From the NCBI RefSeq assembly GCF_039543525.1, contig NZ_BAABJX010000055.1, forward strand, positions 23,803 to 87,802: 64,000 nucleotides of DNA, given 5' to 3'. The notes beneath the pieces were generated by a model. That model had not been told where the DNA came from. It saw only the letters and a list, made by a program, of their open reading frames with translations, and searched no databases. The translations under genes and the position numbers were made by a program. The stretch is from Algivirga pacifica (GTDB lineage Bacteria; Bacteroidota; Bacteroidia; Cytophagales; Flammeovirgaceae). Shown one piece after another: positions 36,010 to 45,349 of this stretch (positions within the stretch are counted from its first letter, which is position 1; each line of letters opens with the position of its first letter).

Positions 36010-37854
36010 TTATCTTGCATCAGCAATTTGCTGGATTGTATACAAACGATCCTTCAAGCGCTCGATATCAGCCTTAGCAGCCTCAATCTTCTTCTGATAC
36101 TCCTCTTTCATCTGATCAGCAGTCTTGGAGTTGGCAAAGAATGCCAGGTTATTTTGCCAAAGTGCAATATCGTTCTCCAGGTTAGTGATTTTATGACGAA
36201 GATTCTGCTCTTGGTTCTTCACACGTCTACCAGCATTTGGCACATGTTTCATCACTGAGGCATGGAAGTTCACTTGTAGGTCTTCCATTTCTTCTTCAGA
36301 AACTTTGGCCGTCTTCACATAATCTTCTGCAGCTTTAATAAACTTGTCCAAGATCGCATCTTTCTCACGTTTTGGCACAAAGCCAATCTTAAAGAATGCC
36401 TCTACAGCCTCATTTAATTTTGCTACATCAAAGGCATCTTCTTTCGCCAGCGTTCCTAGCTCAAGGCAGATGTCTTCTTTCTTCTTAAGGTTTTCGATAA
36501 AGACTTTATCTTCTTCCTTTCTATTGTTTCTACGATTTTCGAAGAAAGTATCGCAAGCTTTCTTAAAGGCTGCATATACCTCGTCTCTCACCTTTTCTGG
36601 AACAGGGCCAATCTTCTTCCAATCTGCCTGAAGTTGCTTCAGTTTATCTCCAGTAGATCTCCAATCAGTGCTTTCGCTTAGTTCCTCTGCTTTGGCTACC
36701 AATTGTTTTTTCAACTCCAGATTTTCCGCTCTTTGTGCTTCTAGACGCTCAAAGAACTGTCCTTTGTTGTGGAAGAATTGCTTGAAGTTACCCCAGAATT
36801 GCTTATTAATTTCTTTAGCAACCTCTCTTGGCAACGGCCCAATCTTCTCCCAGTCTTTTTGTACAGCCAGTAGCTCTTTTGTTTTTGAGTTCCACTCCTT
36901 AATACGGTCAGAGTCAAAATTCGCAAAAGGCTCCACAGCCAGGCAAAGCTCCTGCTTTGCTTTCATATTTTCATTCAGCTGCTTCTTGAATTCCTCCGCA
37001 AAAGCACGCTTTTTATCGTAAATCTTATCCGAGATCTCTTTGAAACGCTTCCACAAGTCTTCCTGAGCTTCTTTAGGTACAGGTCCCAGAGAACGGAATT
37101 CTTCATGTAATACATTCAATTGATCTACTGCCTCATTGACATTTTCCAGATCCAATAGCTTCTCTGCACGGTCACAAAGTAGCGTTTTTGCCTCTAGATT
37201 TTTCTTTCTGTCAAGCTCCTTCAGTTCAAACTCTATACTCATCTGGTCATAGAACAGATCCAATAAAGCGCCATAGGTTTTATAAAGCTCATCTGCATTT
37301 GCATGAGGTACTGCTCCAATGGTTTTCCACTTCGCCTGCAGCTCCTTAACCTTTGCCATAATCCCTCTGTGATCTTCCGACTCCATCAACGCCTTAATCT
37401 CATCGATAATCGCCAGTTTCGCCTTAAGGTTATTGTCTCTGGTCTTCTGCATTTCCTCAAAATGCTTCTTCTTACGCTCCTTTACGGCTTTATAAGCCTT
37501 AAAGAAAGCTTCGTATTGCGAATCGTGGAAGTCGAAACCTTCGTCATTTCCTTGCGCAGCTACATACTCCTGTTTGGCAGCCTCTTTCTCCTCCTCATGG
37601 ATATGGTCTATAGCTTCCTTAATCGATCGTACCGATCGCTCCGCAGCAACCACATCCGCATGATGTAACAGCTTGTCAGCCTCTTCCACCAATTGCTCCT
37701 TGGATAAAGTAGTATAGTCTACCGTATCCTCGTGTAGTTCCTCCACATTGTGCTCTTCCGAAGAAGCCTCCACATGCGTCTCTTCTTTTACCTGTTGTTC
37801 AGCAGTAGGATTTACTGCCCCCTGTTCTTCTTTATGCGTCTTCTCAGTTTCCAT
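36010..37854 (-). CDS. DUF349 repeat protein
   Basis: The 614-residue, highly charged, helical protein has five DUF349 units from about residue 155 to 525. Each has the pattern W/FxxIGxVP (KWKTIGAVP, EFRSLGPVP, DWEKIGPLP, DWKKIGPVP, AFFKIGFVP). The first 90 residues are acidic and disorder-like. The C-terminus (about 530-614) is a coiled coil. The function of DUF349 is not established. It is transcribed alone. Confidence 0.9.
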   Translation of the reverse strand: METEKTHKEEQGAVNPTAEQQVKEETHVEASSEEHNVEELHEDTVDYTTLSKEQLVEEADKLLHHADVVAAERSVRSIKEAIDHIHEEEKEAAKQEYVAAQGNDEGFDFHDSQYEAFFKAYKAVKERKKKHFEEMQKTRDNNLKAKLAIIDEIKALMESEDHRGIMAKVKELQAKWKTIGAVPHANADELYKTYGALLDLFYDQMSIEFELKELDRKKNLEAKTLLCDRAEKLLDLENVNEAVDQLNVLHEEFRSLGPVPKEAQEDLWKRFKEISDKIYDKKRAFAEEFKKQLNENMKAKQELCLAVEPFANFDSDRIKEWNSKTKELLAVQKDWEKIGPLPREVAKEINKQFWGNFKQFFHNKGQFFERLEAQRAENLELKKQLVAKAEELSESTDWRSTGDKLKQLQADWKKIGPVPEKVRDEVYAAFKKACDTFFENRRNNRKEEDKVFIENLKKKEDICLELGTLAKEDAFDVAKLNEAVEAFFKIGFVPKREKDAILDKFIKAAEDYVKTAKVSEEEMEDLQVNFHASVMKHVPNAGRRVKNQEQNLRHKITNLENDIALWQNNLAFFANSKTADQMKEEYQKKIEAAKADIERLKDRLYTIQQIADAR

Positions 37855-38037
37855 TTCCTTGTTATTTAACCAGGACCCTCATCAATCATTCAAAGGTCCA
37901 TTAGGATGAGTACTTCGCTAGTCAATGATCTATAACATTGACAGATATTGTTCAAATGAATTGATTCAAAAATAATAAAATCTTCTAAAACTGAAATGAA
38001 AAAAGCGGTTTTGTACTAAAACCCCACAAATATCCCT

Positions 38038-38613
38038 TCAATTCATACGAGGTTCAACGGGATAATTGGACATTACCTTGTACTTCCCTCCCATCGCTTG
38101 TAGGACTTTTCGCCAAAGTTGCTCGGAGGAAATCGTAAATATGGAAGAAAGGTTTGCGTGAGTAATCACCCAGGAATGTCGCGTCAGTTCTTCTTTGAGT
38201 TGCATTCCTCCCCAACCACTATACCCCATAAAAAAGCGGCAATTATCTTCCTGTAACTTCCCCATTAAAGCATACTCCTTAATTTGCTCGAAGTTCCCTC
38301 CCCAAAACACGCCATTTTTTAAAGGTATTGCTCCTTCCAGTTCCCCAAAACGATGTAAAAAGTGTAAGGTATTGTGTTCCACCGGTCCTCCCACATATAA
38401 CGTTTGCTCCACCGAAAGCTGGTCCGTTACTTCATTAATCTTAAGGTTGGAAGGCCTATTCAATATCAGTCCAAAAGATCCTTTCTCTTCCTCATGTTCG
38501 CAAACTAGGATAACCGACCGGGCAAAATTAGGGTCTCCCAAAAAAGGTTCGGCCAACAATAAGTCTCCCCTTTTCAGAGCCGTATTCTGACTAAAACTTA
38601 AATTAAATTCCAT
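38038..38613 (-). CDS. YqgE/AlgH family protein
   Basis: The 191-residue protein matches the YqgE/AlgH (DUF179) family: GDLLLAEPFLGDPNFARSV, GSFGLILNRPSNL, LYVGGPVEHNTLHFLH and RFFMGYSGWGGMQLKEEL. The length is usual. The biochemical role is unknown; AlgH was linked to alginate regulation in Pseudomonas. It is a single gene 183 bp downstream of the DUF349 gene on the same strand. Confidence 0.93.
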   Translation of the reverse strand: MEFNLSFSQNTALKRGDLLLAEPFLGDPNFARSVILVCEHEEEKGSFGLILNRPSNLKINEVTDQLSVEQTLYVGGPVEHNTLHFLHRFGELEGAIPLKNGVFWGGNFEQIKEYALMGKLQEDNCRFFMGYSGWGGMQLKEELTRHSWVITHANLSSIFTISSEQLWRKVLQAMGGKYKVMSNYPVEPRMN

Positions 38614-39110
38614 AATACTCTCTTTTTGTAGTGAATCGCAGCAAATAGAACTATCCTACAAAGAAGCAACTGACCAACACACTTTTTGGACTTTTCCTAG
38701 CTCACTCTATAAAACCGTTCTAATTAATTAACAATCATTTCAGCAACAAGTTGGAAACTTCTTATTTAATTCCTGAAAAAGACGAAAATATTCACACCCA
38801 CTCCTGTAAAACTTAGAATCCTGCAAGGAGATTACTAAAAAATCCAATCACTAAAATCCAATTCTTTCATTTCCAAGCCCCCTGATTCCGCAACTTTCCC
38901 TTCTCAGAATACAGGCATTTCCCTATTTTATCCTCAAAAATTACGTAATTTGCCCAAGAAGGTAAAAAGTAATAGGGAATAGGTAAAAAGTGATACAATC
39001 CTTTAAAAAGAAACTTCAGACTCTTCTTTATCTCTTTTCCTCCTCGTTTTATTGTTTTTCACCTTACCTTACAGTTTAGAATCGAAAATAGCGTTTTAGC
39101 ATAGCAATAT
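38614..39110. other. Intergenic region with degenerate 7-bp array upstream of uvrD
   Basis: No gene was found. At 38961-38995 there are five in-phase heptads: GGTAAAA, AGTAATA, GGGAATA, GGTAAAA, AGTGATA. An ACGTAATTTGC sequence at about 38943, like one at about 12150 before the secreted-protein gene, may be a promoter. The rest is AT-rich without visible structure. Confidence 0.6.
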
Positions 39111-41360
39111 ATGGAATACTTGGAAGGCCTTAACCCTCCACAACGAGAGGCCGTGGAGTACAATGAAGGACCAATGATGATTATCGCCGGTGCAGGTTCC
39201 GGCAAAACAAGGGTACTGACCTATAAGATTGCCTATCTTATGGACAAAGGCACAGAGCCTTTCAATATCCTGGCCTTAACCTTTACTAACAAGGCTGCCC
39301 GTGAGATGAGGGAACGTATTGAGGAAGTAGTGGGTAGTGAAGCTAAAAACCTATGGATGGGAACTTTCCACTCCATTTTTGCCCGTATCCTTCGTTATGA
39401 GGGAGAAAAGCTAGGGTATCAAAGCAACTTCACCATCTACGACACCGAAGATGCCAAGTCCGTGATCAAGGGGATCCTCAAGGACATGGGACTGGACGAC
39501 AAACTCTATAAGCCCAATACGGTATTGGGACGTATCTCCAGTGCCAAAAACAACCTCATTTCCTGGAGAGCTTATGAGAACAACAACGACCTGAGAATCG
39601 AAGACGAGGCGTCTGGAAGACCCAAGATTGCCGAAATCTATAAAGAATATGCCGTTCGATGTTTCAAGGCCAACGCCATGGACTTCGATGATCTATTATT
39701 CAACACCAATGTACTTTTCCAAAAGCATGTGGATGTATTGAATAAGTATCAAAATATCTTCCGCTATGTAATGATTGATGAGTTTCAGGATACCAATATC
39801 TCTCAGTATGTCATTACCAGAAAGCTAGCCGCTCGTTACCAAAATATATGTATTGTAGGGGATGACGCACAAAGTATCTATGCCTTCCGTGGGGCCAACA
39901 TCCAAAATATCCTCAACTTTGAAAGAGACTACCCTGACTTGAGGGTCATCAAATTGGAGCAAAATTACCGTTCCTCTGAGAATATTGTAGAAGCAGCCAA
40001 CTCGGTGATTCGTCACAACACGCAACAGCTTCCTAAAAACGTATGGACGAACAACGATCCGGGAGCATTAATCGAGATCGTTAAGACAGCAACTGATGCT
40101 GATGAGGCGAAATTTGTAGCCAACTCCATCTTTGAGGAAAAAGTACAGCACGGGTTACAGAATGAGGACTTTGCCATTCTATACAGAACCAACTCCCAAT
40201 CAAGGGCGATAGAGGAAGCCCTTCGACGAATGGGCATTAAATATAAAATTGTCGGTGGTCTTTCTTTCTATGCTCGTAAAGAGATCAAGGATATGGTTTC
40301 CTATCTTCGATTTGTGACCAACCCGGCCGATGAGGAAGCTTTCAAGAGAATCATTAACTATCCTAAACGCGGGATTGGCTTGACTACGGTCAACAAATTG
40401 CTGGTAAGTGCGCATGAGAAGAAAATTACCCCTTGGGAAGTAGCCTGTAATATCCGTCATTTTATGGGGGGACGTGCTGCAACTAGCATAGAGAACTTCC
40501 GAGATATGATACGGGCATTCCAGATTACACTGGAGCAAAAGGATGCCTTTGAGGTGGCCAGTATGATCGCCAAGAACTCCGGATTACTTCGAGAGCTTTA
40601 CGAGGATAAAACGGTAGAGGGAAAAGTACGGTACGAGAACTTGCAAGAATTGCTAAATGCCATCAAAGCATTTGTAGAAGACCCTGAGAAAGAAGACAAG
40701 TCTCTGGATGCTTTCTTACAGGAAGTCGCCTTAATTACTTCTGCTGAACAAAATGACTCGGATGACGCCGTGACCTTAATGACGATTCATATGTCCAAGG
40801 GATTGGAGTACCAGAACGTCTATATCGTTGGTATGGAAGAAAACCTCTTCCCTTCACAAATGATGATGGAAAGTCGTGCCGATCTGGAAGAAGAACGTCG
40901 ACTATACTATGTAGCCATCACCCGTGCCAAGCAAAAGCTCCATTTAAGTTTTGCCTTGCAACGTTACCGTTTTGGAAAGCAAATCATTTGTGAGCCTAGC
41001 CGTTTCCTTGGGGAGATCGATCGCAAGTTCCTCAACATCCATAGTGGTGTGGCTGCAGGAGTGCTGGAAGCGAGAAGAGATTTCAGTCACTTCAGTACAG
41101 AACCTATACGCAATAACCTTACGGTCAATACCCGTAAAACGCATACTCCTCCTCCAAAAGGGGTTAAGGCTCCGGCCAGCTTCCAGCCAAGCCCTGCCGA
41201 GGAGCTCCGAGAAGGGCAACGCGTTATGCACCTGAAGTTTGGAGAAGGAATCATTCTGAATATCCAAGCCTCTGGCAGTGACCGACGTGCCAAGGTCAAC
41301 TTTGACAAGCATGGGGAGAAGAACCTTATACTTACTTTTGCAAAACTAATGATTATATAA
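39111..41360 (+). CDS. UvrD/PcrA-type DNA helicase
   Basis: The 749-residue superfamily 1 helicase unwinds DNA 3' to 5' in repair and in clearing replication blocks. Motif I is IIAGAGSGKTRVL, motif II MIDEFQDTN, motif III DDAQSIYAFRGA, motif IV LEQNYRSSENI, motif V TLMTIHMSKGLEY and motif VI YVAITRAKQKLHL. The C-terminal 60 residues (GQRVMHLKFGEGIILN) form the Tudor-like domain that in PcrA/UvrD binds RNA polymerase. It is transcribed alone. Confidence 0.95.
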   Translation: MEYLEGLNPPQREAVEYNEGPMMIIAGAGSGKTRVLTYKIAYLMDKGTEPFNILALTFTNKAAREMRERIEEVVGSEAKNLWMGTFHSIFARILRYEGEKLGYQSNFTIYDTEDAKSVIKGILKDMGLDDKLYKPNTVLGRISSAKNNLISWRAYENNNDLRIEDEASGRPKIAEIYKEYAVRCFKANAMDFDDLLFNTNVLFQKHVDVLNKYQNIFRYVMIDEFQDTNISQYVITRKLAARYQNICIVGDDAQSIYAFRGANIQNILNFERDYPDLRVIKLEQNYRSSENIVEAANSVIRHNTQQLPKNVWTNNDPGALIEIVKTATDADEAKFVANSIFEEKVQHGLQNEDFAILYRTNSQSRAIEEALRRMGIKYKIVGGLSFYARKEIKDMVSYLRFVTNPADEEAFKRIINYPKRGIGLTTVNKLLVSAHEKKITPWEVACNIRHFMGGRAATSIENFRDMIRAFQITLEQKDAFEVASMIAKNSGLLRELYEDKTVEGKVRYENLQELLNAIKAFVEDPEKEDKSLDAFLQEVALITSAEQNDSDDAVTLMTIHMSKGLEYQNVYIVGMEENLFPSQMMMESRADLEEERRLYYVAITRAKQKLHLSFALQRYRFGKQIICEPSRFLGEIDRKFLNIHSGVAAGVLEARRDFSHFSTEPIRNNLTVNTRKTHTPPPKGVKAPASFQPSPAEELREGQRVMHLKFGEGIILNIQASGSDRRAKVNFDKHGEKNLILTFAKLMII

Positions 41361-41525
41361 TGTTGAATCGTTGATTCGTTGAATAGAGCTTCGCTCGTTG
41401 ATTCGAGTTGAATCGTTGACTGATTCAATGTTAATTTGAATCATCGATCAATAAACAAATCAACTCGAATCAACGAGCGAAGCTCTATTCAACTCACCGA
41501 AGGTGAAATTCAACGATTCAACAAC
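41361..41525. repeat. Palindromic repeat, family A copy 4
   Basis: The arms hold GAATAGAGCTTCGCTCGTTG and TCGAGTTGA words with a centre containing TGATTCAATG. The right arm adds the module CACCGAAGGTG, as in copy 3. It lies between uvrD and ridA and runs almost from the uvrD stop to 15 bp before the ridA start. Confidence 0.87.
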
Positions 41526-41539
41526 CAATAAAAAAGACC

Positions 41540-41917
41540 ATGAAGAAAATTATCACAAGCGACAAAGCGCCCGCACCTTTGGGGCCTTATAACCAAGCCA
41601 TCGAAGCAAATGGCACCTTATATGTATCCGGACAGATTGCCATTGATGCCAGCACGGACACACTAATAACAGGTGATGTAGAAAAAGAGACCATATTAGT
41701 CATGAAAAACATAGGCTATATCCTGGAAGAAGCAGGGTATACCTACAGTGACATTATCAAGTGTAGCATCTTTATCAAGGATATGAATGACTTTGGTAAA
41801 ATCAACGAAATCTATGGCAGCTATTTTGGAGAAGATGCCCCTGCAAGGGAAACAGTGGAAGTCGCTCGACTGCCTAAAGATGTCAGTGTAGAGATTTCTT
41901 GTATTGCCGTGAAGTAG
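41540..41917 (+). CDS. ridA: RidA family reactive-imine deaminase
   Basis: The 125-residue protein matches RidA (YjgF/YER057c/UK114), which hydrolyses 2-aminoacrylate and related enamines made by PLP enzymes. Motifs are APAPLGPYNQAIEANGTLYV, SGQIAID and PARETVEVARLPKDVSVEI, which holds the conserved arginine. It usually forms a trimer. Its ATG follows a family A repeat by 15 bp, so its leader is mostly repeat unless transcription reads through from uvrD. Confidence 0.93.
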   Translation: MKKIITSDKAPAPLGPYNQAIEANGTLYVSGQIAIDASTDTLITGDVEKETILVMKNIGYILEEAGYTYSDIIKCSIFIKDMNDFGKINEIYGSYFGEDAPARETVEVARLPKDVSVEISCIAVK

Positions 41918-42002
41918 TAGAATTTGTAGATTTTTGGGGATTTAAAATAACATATTTCACTCAAAGACTGTTTACTGAGTAGGAATAACACTTATTTTTC
42001 CA

Positions 42003-42497
42003 ATGCGATTGATCCCCAAAAAAAATATTACGATTGTACTCCCCTTTCCAGCTCAAGAGGTAAAGCATCGTTTACACAATGCTACTTTACCTCTTGGGCA
42101 TCAGCCTTTGCCTGGATACGAGCAACATTTCACGTTTAATGGGACCGTCCAGCACTATAACTTCCGCATCTCCAAGATCATGCGATCCCCCCAGGATTTC
42201 GCACCTATTATTGAAGGGAATATAGAACCTTGCCAGCATGGCGCCTTAGTGTTTGCCACCTTCCACCTTTTCAAAAGTACCTCCTTGATGTTTTACTTTG
42301 GTATGGCAGTCTGTCTTACCTTGTTGTATCTTTTTCTGTTCTTACTGACCAACTGGGTGTATGTCGGCTTGACCTTACTGGCTATGGGACTACATATTTG
42401 TGTCATGCACCTTAGCTTTAAAAAGCAGGTGAAGATTGGCCGGAAAGCATTGGAGGATGTGTTGTTTTCTAATAATAAGGAACAGCAGCGGCTTTAG
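42003..42497 (+). CDS. Small membrane protein of unknown function
   Basis: The 164-residue protein has a soluble first part (about 1-90) and two membrane spans at about 95-137 (MFYFGMAVCLTLLYLFLFLL, VYVGLTLLAMGLHICVM). A short charged tail ends it. No known family is recognised. It follows ridA by 85 bp on the same strand. Confidence 0.65.
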   Translation: MRLIPKKNITIVLPFPAQEVKHRLHNATLPLGHQPLPGYEQHFTFNGTVQHYNFRISKIMRSPQDFAPIIEGNIEPCQHGALVFATFHLFKSTSLMFYFGMAVCLTLLYLFLFLLTNWVYVGLTLLAMGLHICVMHLSFKKQVKIGRKALEDVLFSNNKEQQRL

Positions 42498-42597
42498 GAA
42501 TTTTCAATTATACCACTAGTGAATCGATTATTAATTAAGCATAGAAGTTTCAAATTCCCGTTCGCACACAGTATGTCTGAATAGATAATATTATGGA

Positions 42598-42628
42598 AGG
42601 CTAGCTATTCACAGTTAGCCTTTCTTTT
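42598..42628 (+). terminator. Terminator after the membrane-protein gene
   Basis: AAGGCTAGCT / AGTTAGCCTT with loop ATTCAC is followed by TCTTTTT. Confidence 0.8.
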
Positions 42629-43159
42629 TCACCCATTGTCAGAACAGGGATCTTAAAAATTGGAACGATTTAAAGGATCTTTATTCTAAGAATACGATGT
42701 ATAGATACACTCGACGGGAGTGCACTACGAACCATACAGTTCATTCCATACAGGTACGTACGTTTTTATGATTTATACGTTTGTAATAAACCAATAGATC
42801 GGTGCACCTCTAGAGAAGATCACCCCCGTCGGGTGATCCTACAATATTACCCCCACCCTGTCCGTAAGGGCATTCCTTCAGGAAATAAAAAATGACCTCC
42901 AACACCAAATGAAAAATTTCTTTTCTCTGCACCCCTATACTTCTCTCCTATCTACAATGTACCTAAAGTCACATTCCACTTTCATTAACACCTATTAGAG
43001 AATTATAACAGTCTGATAAAGAAGGGTATTCGTAAACATTAGTAAAAGGTCATTAAAAAAGTGAAATAAATATCATTTAAATTTACACAAATTCAGACTA
43101 TCTACACAGTTGACAATTACTGTGTCATTAAACCATAATATTTAAAACCACTTATTCTA
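42629..43159. other. Intergenic region upstream of pta
   Basis: No gene was found. A TACGTTTG that fits the -7 box lies near 42777. A hairpin (GATCACCC-cc-gtc-GGGTGATC) lies at about 42819-42840. The two could bound a short RNA of about 50-60 nt, but nothing else supports that. The pta-proximal 100 bp are AT-rich. Confidence 0.35.
43111..43127. promoter_or_regulatory. Inverted motif TGACAATTACTGTGTCA upstream of pta
   Basis: TGACA and TGTCA half-sites lie 32 bp before the pta start. The sequence nearly equals the one at 12203-12221, except for two bases missing in the middle. Confidence 0.4.
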
Positions 43160-45256
43160 ATGGCCAAATCCCTTTATATAAGTACTGCTGAAGCCAACAG
43201 TGGAAAAGCACTTCTTTCATTGGGAATCATGGAAATGCTACTGAGAAAATCCTCCAAAGTGGGCTTTTTCAGACCGATCATTTCAGACCCGGAAGATGGG
43301 CGAAAAGATGAAGACATTACCTTGATTCTGGAACACTTTCAATTGGACATGACCTACGAGGAAGCCTATGGGTTTCACCGTAAAGAGGTGAATGATCTGA
43401 TTGTGGGTGGAAAATATGACTTGGTACTAGATACCATCATCGGAAAATATAAGGAACTGGAGAACCGCTTTGACTTCGTATTGGTAGAAGGCTCTGACTA
43501 CCAAGGAGAAGGAACAGCATTCGAGTTCAACATCAACGCCGCAATTACCAAGAACCTTGGGTGTCCGGTATTGATTCTAAGCTCTGCCAACAGCGAGTCG
43601 ATTGATGATATGATCACCCCGGTACGTCTATCGTTGGAATCCTTCCAAACGAGAGACTGTGAGGTCGCTGGTATCATCATCAATAAGGTAAAAGAGCCGT
43701 ATCTGGATTCCTTAATGCAGGAACTAGAACGCCAATTTAGCCAAGATGTTAAAGTATTGGCGGCATTGCCTTATGACAAGAAAATTGGTAGTCCTTCCCT
43801 AAGGGATGTTGCTGATGTACTGAAAGCAGAAGTGCTACACGGTGAAGACAAGTTGGACAATCAGATGGAAATAGCGACCATCTTAGCCATGCAAATGGAT
43901 AATGCGATGGGCCGTATCAAGGAGAATAGCTTGATTATCACTCCTGGTGACCGCTCCGAGATTATCTTGGCTTCTTTGCAGGCACATCAATCAACCAACT
44001 ATCCAAATATCTCAGGAATCTTACTTTCTACGGGGCTGAAGCCTTCGGAAGACTTCGACAAGCTTCTAGGAGGATTAAGGGATGTTGTGCCAATTCTTTC
44101 AGTGAAATCCAATACTTATGAAACGGCCTCTGCCCTGCAGAATGTAAATGCTACGATGCGTCCAGAGGACACTGAACGTATCCTACATGCCAAGCAGCTA
44201 TTTGAAAAGTATGTGGACACCACTACGTTTGAAGAGAGAATTCTGAGTATCAACATCAAGGGTATGACTCCTAAGATGTTCCAATACAACCTGGTCTCTC
44301 AAGCGAAACAGAAAAAGCAGCGTATCGTACTTCCTGAAGCCATGGATGCCCGCATCCTGAAAGCTACTTATATCCTAACGGACCAGGAAATTGCTGACAT
44401 CATTCTATTAGGCAATCCAGAAGAAGTCAAAGAGGAAGCACGTACCAACAATATTGACATCGATTGGGATAAGGTGCAAGTGATTGACCCTGCCAACTCT
44501 ACGTATTTTGACGATTATGTCAATACTTTCTATGAGTTGAGAAAAAGCAAAGGTGTCAATCTGGAGATTGCCAGAGATATTATGAAGGACGCTTCTTACT
44601 TCGGTACTATGATGGTTTACAAAGGAGATGCTGATGGTATGGTATCGGGAGCTGTGAACACCACCGCCCATACGATCCGTCCGGCTTTACAGTTTGTCAA
44701 AACCAAGCCAGGGGTCTCAGTGGTTTCTTCTGTATTCTTTATGAGCCTTCCAGACAAAGTATTGGTATACGGGGACTGTGCCGTTAACCCTACTCCTAAT
44801 CCGGAACAATTGGCTGAGATTGCGATCTCTTCTGCAGAGACTGCCATTGCTTTTGGCATTGAGCCAAAAATCGCAATGCTATCTTATTCTTCTGGTGCTT
44901 CAGGATCTGGAGAGCAAGTAGAGAAAGTTAGAGCGGCTACTGCTGTTGCGCAGGAAAAACGTCCTGACCTGAATATTGAGGGACCTATACAGTATGATGC
45001 CGCCGTTGATCCAACTGTTGGTGCCAAAAAGATGCCAGGATCTGCTGTAGCAGGTCAAGCCAATGTACTGGTATTCCCAGACCTCAATACAGGGAATAAC
45101 ACCTACAAGGCGGTACAAAGAGAGACAGGAGCCATTGCCATTGGACCTGTACTTCAGGGATTGAACAAACCTGTGAATGACTTAAGCCGCGGGGCTTTAG
45201 TTGAGGATATCGTCAATACGGTAGTCATCACCTCTATTCAAGCTCAGAAAAGTTAA
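43160..45256 (+). CDS. pta: Phosphate acetyltransferase (long form)
   Basis: The 698-residue enzyme converts acetyl-CoA and phosphate to acetyl phosphate. It has the three-domain layout of the long Pta type: a P-loop-like N-terminal domain (SLYISTAEANSGKALLSLGI, about 1-220), a DRTGG domain (about 225-340), and the catalytic PTA domain from about 365 (RIVLPEAMDARILKATYILT, DADGMVSGAVNTTAHTIRPA, YSSGASGSGEQVEKVR, GPIQYDAAVDP). It is followed by ackA after 93 bp, so the two form the acetate pathway unit. Confidence 0.96.
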   Translation: MAKSLYISTAEANSGKALLSLGIMEMLLRKSSKVGFFRPIISDPEDGRKDEDITLILEHFQLDMTYEEAYGFHRKEVNDLIVGGKYDLVLDTIIGKYKELENRFDFVLVEGSDYQGEGTAFEFNINAAITKNLGCPVLILSSANSESIDDMITPVRLSLESFQTRDCEVAGIIINKVKEPYLDSLMQELERQFSQDVKVLAALPYDKKIGSPSLRDVADVLKAEVLHGEDKLDNQMEIATILAMQMDNAMGRIKENSLIITPGDRSEIILASLQAHQSTNYPNISGILLSTGLKPSEDFDKLLGGLRDVVPILSVKSNTYETASALQNVNATMRPEDTERILHAKQLFEKYVDTTTFEERILSINIKGMTPKMFQYNLVSQAKQKKQRIVLPEAMDARILKATYILTDQEIADIILLGNPEEVKEEARTNNIDIDWDKVQVIDPANSTYFDDYVNTFYELRKSKGVNLEIARDIMKDASYFGTMMVYKGDADGMVSGAVNTTAHTIRPALQFVKTKPGVSVVSSVFFMSLPDKVLVYGDCAVNPTPNPEQLAEIAISSAETAIAFGIEPKIAMLSYSSGASGSGEQVEKVRAATAVAQEKRPDLNIEGPIQYDAAVDPTVGAKKMPGSAVAGQANVLVFPDLNTGNNTYKAVQRETGAIAIGPVLQGLNKPVNDLSRGALVEDIVNTVVITSIQAQKS

Positions 45257-45349
45257 TTCCCTACGAACATACAATTAAACCAATCAGTGAACAGTGAGCC
45301 CTTGACAAGGCTCATCAAATACAACTTCAAGGTTATTAAATAGAAAATT

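Noticed and set aside
41087..41428. A minus-strand protein overlapping the end of the helicase gene and a repeat
   Set aside because: It is antisense to conserved helicase sequence and begins inside a family A repeat.
42777..42840. Small RNA gene between a -7 box and a hairpin
   Set aside because: Only a TACGTTTG and a short hairpin support it; there is no -33 element or T run, so I left it as a remark.
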